A stretch of 7,940 bases of DNA from an uncultured Chlorobiaceae bacterium (GCA_903874585.1 CAIQSY010000071.1:1-7940); one strand, 5' to 3'. Positions 1 to 6,589 are shown, counted from the first letter of the stretch. Numbers and translations are program-made. The notes: a model not told the origin generated them from the letters alone.

Positions 1-5
1 AGTAA

Positions 6-45
6 TTTATAAAGTATTATATAGAAAAAAATAATACTTTATAAA
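6..45. repeat. AT-rich perfect inverted repeat at the 3' end of the RidA-family gene
   Basis: Two 15-base arms, 6-20 and 31-45, are exact reverse complements around a 10-base loop (21-30) that holds a run of six A on the plus strand. The right arm contains the TAA stop of the minus-strand RidA-family gene, so the end of that mRNA could fold into a hairpin. It could serve as a weak terminator or a 3' stabiliser. It is not a classical intrinsic terminator, because the stem is almost entirely A-T and no U tract follows the stem on either strand. The structure is directly visible; the role is inferred. Confidence 0.55.
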
Positions 46-506
46 AGATCAACTATAAGCTCTAATTCAAGAGTAGCATTAAGTGGTAACTCATAAACAC
101 CTATAGCAATTCTTGTATGAATACCTTTATCTTTAAATAGATTTATAAGTAAAGATGATGCTCCATTGGCAACAATATGTTGCTTTGAAAACCCCTCATC
201 ACTTGCAACGTAAAGAGTGAGTCTGATGACACGCTCAATCTTACTAAGACTGCCTGTGACTGATTTGATTGCTGCGAGTGCATTAATAAGAGCAACTTGT
301 GAGGCATAAACTGCTGCATCAATATTTGTATCATTTACTTTACCAATCCCTCCCGGCTCAAGTAACTTGCCATCCTTGAGTGGTAGTTGGCCTGAGGTAA
401 AGACAAGATTTCCTACCTTGATTGCAGGCACATAAAGCCCGGCAACAGAGGAGATTTCTGGAAGTATGAACCCTGCTTCGATGATTTTTTGCTCGATATT
501 GTCCAT
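39..506 (-). CDS. RidA/YjgF/YER057c/UK114-family protein (probable enamine/imine deaminase-type)
   Basis: This 155-residue cytosolic protein belongs to the RidA superfamily, whose best known members hydrolyse reactive enamine/imine intermediates such as 2-aminoacrylate. Diagnostic stretches are LVFTSGQLP (34-42), the helix ALINALAAIK (72-81), VANGASSLL (112-120) and TRIAIGVYELPLNATLELE (131-149). Arg132 lies where the catalytic Arg of RidA (Arg105 in E. coli) is expected. The VANGAS and ELPLNA stretches match the YjgF-like group 1 branch better than canonical RidA, so the true substrate is uncertain. The start at 506 gives the usual N-terminus (IIEAGFILPE), but no clear Shine-Dalgarno site precedes it. 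The gene is divergent from the thiamine operon, and its stop lies inside a strong inverted repeat. Family assignment is firm; the biochemical role is inferred. Confidence 0.9.
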   Translation of the reverse strand: MDNIEQKIIEAGFILPEISSVAGLYVPAIKVGNLVFTSGQLPLKDGKLLEPGGIGKVNDTNIDAAVYASQVALINALAAIKSVTGSLSKIERVIRLTLYVASDEGFSKQHIVANGASSLLINLFKDKGIHTRIAIGVYELPLNATLELELIVDLL

Positions 507-516
507 GTAAATAGTG

Positions 517-545
517 TTGAAAGTGTTGAGGAAATAAAGTAAAAT
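517..545 (+). promoter_or_regulatory. Putative sigma70-type promoter of the thiamine operon
   Basis: A TTGAAA -35 element (517-522) and a TAAAAT -10 element (540-545) are separated by exactly 17 bases, which predicts transcription starting near 552 and a leader of about 80 bases. It is the only well-spaced pair I found between the divergent start codons. The 8-mer AGTGTTGA occurs twice (513-520 and 522-529, period 9), overlapping the -35 and the spacer, and could be a regulator half-site pair. This is inferred from consensus only. Confidence 0.45.
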
Positions 546-615
546 AGAGGCGGCAGCACAACCAAATGGATGTATTGTGATTGCACTGAAAATTATTTAT
601 CGTGCGTTATAAATC

Positions 616-623
616 AAAGGAGG
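616..623 (+). promoter_or_regulatory. Strong Shine-Dalgarno site that fixes the start of the TenI-like gene
   Basis: AAAGGAGG at 616-623 is a near-perfect anti-16S match, 9 bases before the ATG at 633. It decides between three in-frame ATGs. The one at 570 lies far upstream and would add a Cys-rich non-homologous tail. The one at 624 directly abuts the site and is too close. The one at 633 is correctly spaced. Confidence 0.8.
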
Positions 624-632
624 ATGAGCATT

Positions 633-1289
633 ATGGCACCTGATACAACCCCTGTAACTCTCCTTCCGCGAGTGTACTTTATCAGCGATGGAGAGGCAAA
701 TACCAATCCTTTAATACTATTAAAACATCTCACTCTACTCCCCCACTCACTTCCCTGCATAGTGCAAATTCGTGAAAAACAGCTCACAACACGATCGTTG
801 TTTGAACTTGCTGTGGAGAGTAAGGCGCTTTTACAATCAAAAAACGCACTTATTATTATTAATGAACGAGTAGATATTGCGTTAGCGGCTTTGTCTAATG
901 GCGTACATTTGCCTGAAAATGCCTGTTCTCCTTATCTTGTGCGACCTTTTGCGCCGCGCATGCTGATTGGCTGTAGTGTACATTCTGCAGAATCACTACG
1001 AAGAGCAGAGGATGCTGGAGCGGATTATCTGCTTGTCAGTCCGATTTTTGAGACTCCTTCAAAGCGACAATATGGGGCTCCGCAAGGGCTAAAAAAGCTT
1101 GGTTTACTGTGCAATATGACCTCGCTTCCTATCTTTGCTTTAGGTGGAATTTCGCTTGAAAATGCGGGATATTGCGTCGCTGAAGGTGCTTATGGAATTG
1201 CTGGCATCTCTCTTTTCAAAGAATTAGCTCAAAATCCTATGATTTTTATCGACACACTCAATCATCTTTACTCTAAAAAAACGCTATGA
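633..1289 (+). CDS. TenI-like protein of the thiamine phosphate synthase (ThiE/TenI) superfamily
   Basis: This is a 218-residue TIM-barrel protein. Superfamily motifs are QIREK (45-49), INERVDIA (76-83), NGVHLPE (89-95), IGCSVHS (112-118), FETPSK (139-144) and the phosphate-binding LGGIS (170-174) with AGIS (190-193). It resembles TenI rather than ThiE. The SVHS motif and FET replace ThiE's GVST and YPT. The two Mg-binding Asp of ThiE (Asp93 and Asp112 in B. subtilis) correspond by spacing to Glu78 and Ala97. TenI of B. subtilis is a thiazole tautomerase using a His in GHVFET; here that His is Pro137, so tautomerase activity is also doubtful. It is first in the operon, and its TGA stop overlaps the thiE ATG by 4 bases. 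Automatic pipelines would probably call it thiamine phosphate synthase. I consider it a diverged paralogue acting on the thiazole branch or a non-catalytic partner. Confidence 0.85.
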   Translation: MAPDTTPVTLLPRVYFISDGEANTNPLILLKHLTLLPHSLPCIVQIREKQLTTRSLFELAVESKALLQSKNALIIINERVDIALAALSNGVHLPENACSPYLVRPFAPRMLIGCSVHSAESLRRAEDAGADYLLVSPIFETPSKRQYGAPQGLKKLGLLCNMTSLPIFALGGISLENAGYCVAEGAYGIAGISLFKELAQNPMIFIDTLNHLYSKKTL

Positions 1290-1909
1290 TTCCAATAATT
1301 CCATTCGTTTGTGTTATCACGGATGAAGCATTTTGCCCTGTAACTCTGGCTGAACAGGCGTTGAAAGGTGGCACTGCAATGATTCAATTGAGGCACAAAA
1401 GTGCTTCGGGAAGCCAACTCTACAGGTGGGCTGTTGCAATACGAGAACGATGTCAACAATACAGCGCATGTTTTATTATGAATGATCGTGTTGATATTGC
1501 TATGGCAAGTAATGCCGATGGCGTGCATCTTGGTCAAGAGGATATGCCGGCTAAAGCGGCACGACAAATTATGGGAAACAGTCGTTTGATTGGAGTTTCA
1601 ACCTCATCATTGGAGGAGGCGCTTCAAGCTCAAAATGAGGGTGCGGACTATATTGGTTTTGGTCATATCTATCCAACATCCTCAAAAGAGAAGAAAAATC
1701 CACCGGTTGGTACTGAGCTTTTGCAGCAATTATCAGCCTCTATAACAATACCAATTGTAGCAATTGGAGGAATTTCCTTGCAAAATGCTGCCACAATTAT
1801 TGCTTGTGGAGCACAAGGAGTAGCTGTTATCTCAGCAGTTAGCCGAGCGGAAAACCCTCTCGATGCAACCAATCAACTTGTACGTACCATCAAGGGAGCT
1901 GGAGTGTGA
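1286..1909 (+). CDS. thiE: Thiamine phosphate synthase ThiE
   Basis: This 207-residue cytosolic enzyme couples 4-amino-2-methyl-5-hydroxymethylpyrimidine diphosphate to thiazole phosphate, giving thiamine monophosphate. All signature motifs are present: QLRHK (34-38), MNDRVDIA (65-72), DGVHLGQED (78-86), GVSTSS (103-108), GHIYPTSSK (126-134), AIGGIS (159-164) and VAVIS (179-183). The Mg ligands are Asp67 and Asp86, with the same 19-residue spacing as in the B. subtilis enzyme. Length is normal. The ATG overlaps the stop of the TenI-like gene (ATGA). No Shine-Dalgarno site is visible, which points to translational coupling to the gene before it. Unlike its upstream paralogue it keeps every catalytic feature, so it is the working synthase of the pair. 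Confidence 0.95.
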   Translation: MIPIIPFVCVITDEAFCPVTLAEQALKGGTAMIQLRHKSASGSQLYRWAVAIRERCQQYSACFIMNDRVDIAMASNADGVHLGQEDMPAKAARQIMGNSRLIGVSTSSLEEALQAQNEGADYIGFGHIYPTSSKEKKNPPVGTELLQQLSASITIPIVAIGGISLQNAATIIACGAQGVAVISAVSRAENPLDATNQLVRTIKGAGV

Positions 1910-2730
1910 AAAGATATACGACAGTACTTACAATTGCAGGTTCTGATGGCAGTGGTGGAGCTGGAATTCAGGCGGATATTAAAACAATCACTGCGATTGG
2001 ATGCTATGGGTTGTCGGTGATTACCGCTGTGACTGCACAAAATACGAGGGGCGTTAATGCGGTATATCCAGTTTCAGAGCAATGCGTTATTGATCAATTT
2101 CAAGCTCTTGTCAATGATATTTCAATAGATGCTATAAAAATCGGAATGCTCGGCAATGTAAAAATCATTAAAACCATCGCGAAATTATTACGCAATCTGA
2201 AAAGCAAGCCTCCGATTATTCTTGATACCATCCTGAAATCGTCAAGCGGTACGGTGCTTTTGTCGAGTGAGGCTATCAATTCCCTCAAGGGAGAACTCTT
2301 TCCTATGGCGACGCTGATTACTCCAAATATACCAGAAGCGTTACTCTTGAGTGGCATAAAAACACCTCTGAACACGCGAGAAGCTGTTGAAAAGTGCGCA
2401 ATGGAACTGATAAAAACAGGCTGTCGTGCAGTGTTTTTAAAGGGGGGACATGGTGAAAACAACGAATGCTGTGACTGTTTAGTGCATGATAATCTGGTGA
2501 GATGGTTCAGTTCTGCCAGGATTTTGACGCAGAATACGCATGGTACAGGATGCACGCTATCGTCAGCAATTGCCGCATATATGGCTAAAGGTGAGTCAAT
2601 TGAAGAGGCGATTGGAGACGCTAAAGTGTTTCTGAATGAAGCAATGCATGCTGGAGCAGACTACCATCTTGGTGATGGTGATGGTGATGGTTATGGTCCA
2701 CTCCACCATTGTTACAGGTTGTGGAAGTAA
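1906..2730 (+). CDS. thiD: Bifunctional hydroxymethylpyrimidine kinase / phosphomethylpyrimidine kinase ThiD
   Basis: This 274-residue ribokinase-fold enzyme phosphorylates HMP and then HMP-P, giving the pyrimidine diphosphate used by ThiE. Visible motifs are AGSDGSGGAGIQADIKT (11-27), TAQNT (43-47), KIGMLG (78-83), TPNIPEA (139-145), LKGGHG (178-183) and the anion hole and catalytic loop NTHGTGCTLSSAIAA (210-224) with Cys216. The usual AGSDPSG reads AGSDGSG, and the usual DPVM reads DTIL (107-110); both are mild departures. The start is GTG at 1906, overlapping the thiE stop as GTGA, with an AGGGAG site 7 bases upstream (1893-1898). The C-terminal tail has an unusual GDGDGDGYGPLHH stretch (256-268), encoded by a short hexanucleotide repeat. 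It ends the operon and converges with ugd after one base. Confidence 0.94.
   Translation: MKRYTTVLTIAGSDGSGGAGIQADIKTITAIGCYGLSVITAVTAQNTRGVNAVYPVSEQCVIDQFQALVNDISIDAIKIGMLGNVKIIKTIAKLLRNLKSKPPIILDTILKSSSGTVLLSSEAINSLKGELFPMATLITPNIPEALLLSGIKTPLNTREAVEKCAMELIKTGCRAVFLKGGHGENNECCDCLVHDNLVRWFSSARILTQNTHGTGCTLSSAIAAYMAKGESIEEAIGDAKVFLNEAMHAGADYHLGDGDGDGYGPLHHCYRLWK
2671..2688 (+). repeat. Hexanucleotide tandem repeat (GGTGAT)x3 inside thiD
   Basis: Three exact copies of GGTGAT run from 2671 to 2688, followed by a degenerate GGTTAT unit. They encode the Gly-Asp repeat 256-261 near the ThiD C-terminus. ThiD proteins usually have only a short G-x-G-x-GP stretch before the conserved H, so this looks like a small in-frame expansion. 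Units of six keep the frame when the copy number changes. Confidence 0.75.
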
Positions 2731-2744
2731 GTTATTCCACACCT
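2716..2744. terminator. Dyad covering both stop codons of convergent thiD and ugd, possible bidirectional terminator
   Basis: TGTGGAA (2720-2726) pairs with TTCCACA (2735-2741). The stem extends through AGG (2716-2718) with CCT (2742-2744) across one bulged T. The loop of eight bases (2727-2734) contains the TAA of thiD (2728-2730) and the TAA of ugd (2732-2734 on the complement). Its position suits a shared terminator for converging transcripts, but no U-rich tail follows on either strand, so intrinsic termination would be weak. Pairing is visible in the sequence; function is inferred. Confidence 0.4.
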
Positions 2745-4069
2745 CTTGTTCGACGACCTATAGAGTAATAGGTAAAGCCTGATTGCTCCATAAATTCGGG
2801 GTTGTAAATATTACGACCATCAAAAACGATTGGAGCAATCAGATCTTTTTTGATCATATCGAAATCAGGACTACGAAAAGCCAGCCATTCTGTTACAATA
2901 ACAAGAGCATTCGCGCCTTTAACGGCATCCTCTGAGCTTGATGCATAATAAATATCCGCACAGTCACCATAAATTCTCCGTGCTTCATCCATAGCAACAG
3001 GATCAAAAACACGCACTTTCGCGCCACTGTTGAGCAGCTCTGCTATAACTCTACGGCTTGGAGCTTCACGCATATCATCCGTATTCGGTTTGAATGCAAG
3101 CCCCCAGAGAGCGAATGTTTTTCCTGCAATATCGTCGTTAAAATGAGCTTTTATCTTGCGAACAAGGGAGTGCTTTTGGTCGTCGTTAACAGCCTCAACT
3201 GCCTGTAAAATCCTTGCGTTATACCCATATTTCTGTGCTGTTTTTTCGAGTGCCTGAACATCTTTTGGAAAACAGGAACCACCGTAACCAGCACCCGGAT
3301 AGATAAAGGAAAAGCCTATTCTTGAGTCAGAACCTATGCCTTTGCGTACAGCTTCAACATCAGCACCAACACGTTCGGCAATATTAGCAATCTCATTCAT
3401 GAAGCTGATTTTGGTGGCCAGCATAGCATTTGCTGCATACTTCGTCAGCTCGGCTGAACGCACATCCATAGCAATAAAGCGCTCATGGCTGCGGTTAAAT
3501 GGAGAGTAAAGAAAGCGTAATAACTCTTTTGTGCGAGGATCATCAACACCGACGATAATACGTTCCGGCTTCATAAAGTCATTGACGGCATCACCCTCTT
3601 TTAAAAATTCAGGGTTTGATACGACATCAAAATCCAACGCCACATTCCGTTCAGCAAGTACCGATGCAATTTTTTGCCTGACCAAATCGGCTGTTCCAAC
3701 TGGTACCGTGGACTTATCAATAACAACTCGATACTCCTGCATATAGGTACCAATGCTCTCGGCAACACTGAGCACATGACGCAAATCTGCCGAACCATCA
3801 TCATCGGGAGGTGTGCCAACCGCAATAATCTGGTACAAACCAAACTCCACACCCTCACGCATATCGGTGGTAAAATGGAGACGTCCAGCACGAATATTGT
3901 CAACAACAATCTCGTCCAAGCCCGGTTCATGAATCGGAATTTTACCCTCTTTAAGGTTATCAATCTTTTGCTGATCGATATCAACACAGAGAACATCATT
4001 ACCAACTTCCGCAAAACAGGCACCGGTAACAAGCCCGACATAGCCTGATCCAAATATGGTTATCTTCAT
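2732..4069 (-). CDS. ugd: UDP-glucose 6-dehydrogenase
   Basis: This 445-residue protein matches the UDP-glucose/GDP-mannose dehydrogenase family and would oxidise UDP-glucose to UDP-glucuronate with two NAD+, feeding capsule, exopolysaccharide or lipopolysaccharide sugars. The N-terminal Rossmann domain carries GSGYVGLVTG (7-16) and Asp30 for NAD binding, then AVGTPPDDDGSADL (83-96), DKSTVPVGT (118-126) and NPEFLKEGDAVNDF (152-165). The central helical domain has ELTKYAANAMLATKISF (207-223). The catalytic loop GAGYGGSCFPKD (259-270) has Cys266. The C-terminal domain has LWGLAFKPNTDDMREAPS (321-338) and FDGRNIYNP (416-424). Length is typical of the bacterial TuaD-like type. The substrate could in principle be another UDP-hexose, but the motifs fit UDP-glucose best. 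It starts 15 bases after the stop of the lipoprotein gene on the same strand, so the two are probably co-transcribed. Confidence 0.95.
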   Translation of the reverse strand: MKITIFGSGYVGLVTGACFAEVGNDVLCVDIDQQKIDNLKEGKIPIHEPGLDEIVVDNIRAGRLHFTTDMREGVEFGLYQIIAVGTPPDDDGSADLRHVLSVAESIGTYMQEYRVVIDKSTVPVGTADLVRQKIASVLAERNVALDFDVVSNPEFLKEGDAVNDFMKPERIIVGVDDPRTKELLRFLYSPFNRSHERFIAMDVRSAELTKYAANAMLATKISFMNEIANIAERVGADVEAVRKGIGSDSRIGFSFIYPGAGYGGSCFPKDVQALEKTAQKYGYNARILQAVEAVNDDQKHSLVRKIKAHFNDDIAGKTFALWGLAFKPNTDDMREAPSRRVIAELLNSGAKVRVFDPVAMDEARRIYGDCADIYYASSSEDAVKGANALVIVTEWLAFRSPDFDMIKKDLIAPIVFDGRNIYNPEFMEQSGFTYYSIGRRTRGVE

Positions 4070-4084
4070 AACGACCCAGTTTTT

Positions 4085-4927
4085 TTATTCAGTAACAATC
4101 ACCAGACAGCGAGATTTCTGCCAGAATGCCTTCTCATCACGAATCAACAGCAGGGTTGATGTTTTACCTCCAACAAGCTCATAAGAACCAGCAGTATGAG
4201 GAGTTACAATGTTTAGGCTTCTCAAGGGTTTGTCGAAAAAGAGATCATGAGTTTCGACCATGTCTGTTTTTTTAAAGAGCTTGATATTAAAATCAGAGGC
4301 AAGACGATACTCATTGCCAAAGAGCTTTTCAAGTGGATTTATTGGTTCGAGAATACCTTTTGCCACAAGTTCAGAGAATGTGCCGGAAATATAATACACC
4401 GTATACAGTTGCGCTTCTTGATCCTGAATATACTCATCAAGCACGTCAACAGTCGCCACAAGTGAAGATATCTCCTTGTTCAGTTTCCGAACATTCCCTT
4501 TCAATGCCGTAACCTCGCTATCTTTTGTATTGATTGCAAACTGCAACTCGGCAATCAAGCGATCAAGCGATTCAACACGATAAGATGATGATCTGTTTTC
4601 ATCCTCCAGCTTGCGAATCAAACTTTTACTTGCAACAAGTGTTGAATCGATAAAGCGAATGCTTTCGGTAATATCTTTGCTGATTTGCTCAACATTCTGA
4701 TTGCCTTCAATACCGGAGGAAAGACGCTCAACAACCGCCTCTTTCTGCTGAATTCGCCCAAGATTTTTCTGCACTTGAGCAAGAATCGCCATCATTGATT
4801 CAACATGCTGTTGCTGTGGATCAAGCTTTTGCTTTTCTGGTGTGCATGAAGAGAGCAGCAGAAAAAAAGCGCATAACGCTACTCCTGCAACCCTGAATCG
4901 GCTATTCCTTACAGCCATTACCATCAT
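4085..4927 (-). CDS. Coiled-coil lipoprotein of unknown function (Bacteroidetes/Chlorobi-type)
   Basis: The product is 280 residues long. Positively charged residues (R7, R10, R12), a hydrophobic stretch (13-25) and the lipobox L25-S26-S27-C28 indicate a type II signal peptide with lipidation on Cys28. Residue +2 is Thr, not Asp, which favours the outer membrane. Residues about 36-175 are rich in E, K, Q and L with heptad-like spacing, a probable long coiled coil. A C-terminal globular part has YTVYYISGT (175-183), GSYEL (247-251) and FWQKSRCLVIV (268-278). From memory this YY-x-x-GT plus GSYEL plus FW-x-x-S pattern occurs in uncharacterised Bacteroidetes lipoproteins; that is unverified. Three Met codons crowd the start (residues 1, 2 and 4). 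A GGGGG tract 7 bases upstream supports the first. It is followed after 15 bases by ugd, which suggests an envelope or surface-sugar context. No function can be assigned. Confidence 0.85.
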   Translation of the reverse strand: MMVMAVRNSRFRVAGVALCAFFLLLSSCTPEKQKLDPQQQHVESMMAILAQVQKNLGRIQQKEAVVERLSSGIEGNQNVEQISKDITESIRFIDSTLVASKSLIRKLEDENRSSSYRVESLDRLIAELQFAINTKDSEVTALKGNVRKLNKEISSLVATVDVLDEYIQDQEAQLYTVYYISGTFSELVAKGILEPINPLEKLFGNEYRLASDFNIKLFKKTDMVETHDLFFDKPLRSLNIVTPHTAGSYELVGGKTSTLLLIRDEKAFWQKSRCLVIVTE

Positions 4928-5074
4928 TATTCAACCCCCATCTTTTGTGCGATCCATTTGGATACGCGATATTGGATATTAGATGCGCTTACAATAAATA
5001 ATCTTGCACTGCTTAGCCCAACAACGACAATACATCACAACGTCCTGCACTCTATCTGTTTGAAAAGAAAACTG
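4928..5074. other. Intergenic region between pepA and the lipoprotein gene
   Basis: These 147 bases separate two same-strand genes and are the longest gap in the window. They would hold the pepA 3' end and any promoter for the lipoprotein-ugd pair. I see two and a half copies of the heptamer GATATT(G/A) at 4968-4984 and a small dyad ATCCATTTGGAT at 4952-4963. On the minus strand TAATAT (plus 4976-4981) could be a -10, but no convincing -35 lies at the right distance. No U-tailed terminator hairpin was found after pepA. No small ORF with a ribosome site is evident. Confidence 0.5.
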
Positions 5075-6589
5075 TTACGCCCATTTCTTCAGTAATTCGA
5101 CAAGTAGCCCAACACCAAAGCCTGTACCGCCATTCACCTTTCCAGCTCCTTTCCCCGGAACAAATGACGGACCAGCTATATCGATATGCGCCCAAGTTGT
5201 ATGACCCTCGATGAATTTTTCAAGGAACTTTGCTGCTGTCACCGACCCTGCACCACGTCCGCCAGTATTGTTGAGATCCGCTACATCAGACTTTATCTGC
5301 TCATCGTAAAGATCCCAGAGCGGCATGCGCCAAACCTTTTCGCCAGAGTGCTGCCCTGCGGTAAAAATTTTATCGGCAAGTGTATCGTTATTGCTGAAGA
5401 GAGCTGCAACTGAATAACCAAGCGCTACAATGCAGGCACCAGTCAATGTGGCTAAATCAATAATAACATCAGGATTATATTTTTCTTTAGCATAGGTCAA
5501 CGCATCAGCGAGAATCAATCGACCTTCAGCATCGGTATTGCTCACTTCAACAGTAATGCCTGAGTAGGTGGTAATAACATCACCAGGCTGCTGTGCTGTG
5601 CTGCTTGGCATATTATCGGTAGCGGGAATAAGCCCTACAACATGCAGAGGCAGACCAAGACGGGCGACCGCTTCAACAGCTCCCAGCACACTTGCTGCTC
5701 CAGCCATATCGGACTTCATCTCACCCATATTTTCAGACGGCTTGATGGAAATTCCACCGGAATCAAACGTTACGCCTTTGCCGACAAGCACAATAACAGC
5801 TTTTGCCTCACCTTGAGGCTTGTAATCAAGAACCGTAAATGTTGGTGGTTGATTGCTGCCTTTATTCACCGCCAGCAAACCCCCCATTCCCATTAACTCG
5901 ATCTCTTTTTTATTAAAGACAGTAACGTCATACCCATATTGCTTACCCGACTCCTCAGCCGCATTAGCAATATCAGTGGCATTCAGATAATTGCCAGGAA
6001 GATTGACCAGATCGCGAACCATTTGTTTGCATGAGCCAATAATCTCTCCATCAGCAACACCCTCTTCAACTTCCGTCAAAACACCCGCAGGAACCGCTAT
6101 ATAAAGTTTGTCAATTTTTTTAAGTTTTTCGTCCGTACCTTTTTTATCAAGCTTACCACTTTTCAAACGCTCAAACCGGTACGATCCTGCAAAATAACCT
6201 TCAACAAATGCTTCAGCAAGCGTTGTAACACTTTGCCCCGTAATCGCAACAAGCGCCTTAATTCTGGTACAATCCACACTAACTTTTTCACTCTTCAAAT
6301 CGACAGCTTTCGATGCCAGAGCGCTTGCAGCCTTACGCCAGTCATCAAGCTTATCTCCCTCTCCAATGCCAAGCAAAGCGATTCTTGACGCGGAATAGTT
6401 CCCGCTACCGCCATATAAAACAATAATTTCCCCAGCATCAGCTTTGAAATCGGCCAAAACTTGTCGGTCAATACCAATCAGTGGAAGTGCCTCTTCTCCA
6501 CGTTTTTTCAGCTCAGCACTACTGACTGGAATCGCAAGAAGGTCCGCATCCAGAAGGTGTACATCATTTTTTGTGACAATTATTTTCAT
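5075..6589 (-). CDS. pepA: Leucyl aminopeptidase (M17 family, PepA)
   Basis: This 504-residue cytosolic metallo-aminopeptidase removes N-terminal residues, preferably Leu, and normally forms a hexamer with two metals per active site. In this numbering the metal ligands are Lys271, Asp276 (VGKGVTFDSGG), Asp294 (KSDMAGAA), Asp353 and Glu355 (NTDAEGR). The catalytic Lys283 and Arg357 are present too. All seven lie exactly one residue after their E. coli PepA counterparts as I recall them, and total length also matches (503 in E. coli). The N-terminal macro-like domain is about 1-165. The ATG at 6589 is chosen because it begins directly at the conserved MKIIVTKNDVHLL. A TTG three codons upstream (6598) has no better ribosome site. 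It lies 38 bases after the NrnA-like gene and is probably co-transcribed with it. Confidence 0.95.
   Translation of the reverse strand: MKIIVTKNDVHLLDADLLAIPVSSAELKKRGEEALPLIGIDRQVLADFKADAGEIIVLYGGSGNYSASRIALLGIGEGDKLDDWRKAASALASKAVDLKSEKVSVDCTRIKALVAITGQSVTTLAEAFVEGYFAGSYRFERLKSGKLDKKGTDEKLKKIDKLYIAVPAGVLTEVEEGVADGEIIGSCKQMVRDLVNLPGNYLNATDIANAAEESGKQYGYDVTVFNKKEIELMGMGGLLAVNKGSNQPPTFTVLDYKPQGEAKAVIVLVGKGVTFDSGGISIKPSENMGEMKSDMAGAASVLGAVEAVARLGLPLHVVGLIPATDNMPSSTAQQPGDVITTYSGITVEVSNTDAEGRLILADALTYAKEKYNPDVIIDLATLTGACIVALGYSVAALFSNNDTLADKIFTAGQHSGEKVWRMPLWDLYDEQIKSDVADLNNTGGRGAGSVTAAKFLEKFIEGHTTWAHIDIAGPSFVPGKGAGKVNGGTGFGVGLLVELLKKWA

Noticed and set aside
570..632. N-terminal extension of the TenI-like gene from the ATG at 570
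   Set aside because: A strong AAAGGAGG site is correctly placed for the ATG at 633, the extra 21 residues do not resemble the family, and the promoter candidate leaves a leader there.
2100..2555. Long minus-strand open frame inside thiD
   Set aside because: It lies antisense to a well-supported kinase gene, shows no family motif, and has no ribosome site I can identify.
3601..4053. Overlapping open frames on both strands inside ugd (also 3674-4048 plus)
   Set aside because: They are shadows of the conserved NAD-binding domain; the compositions look unnatural and no motif is seen.
4247..4465. Plus-strand open frame inside the lipoprotein gene
   Set aside because: It is antisense to a gene with clear signal peptide and C-terminal motifs, with no independent support.
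5041..5074. Possible intrinsic terminator after pepA
   Set aside because: The A/T-rich stretch does not form a stable hairpin followed by U; the apparent symmetry is not an inverted repeat.
5568..5896. Plus-strand open frames inside pepA
   Set aside because: They are antisense to the M17 catalytic domain, and no recognisable protein features are present.
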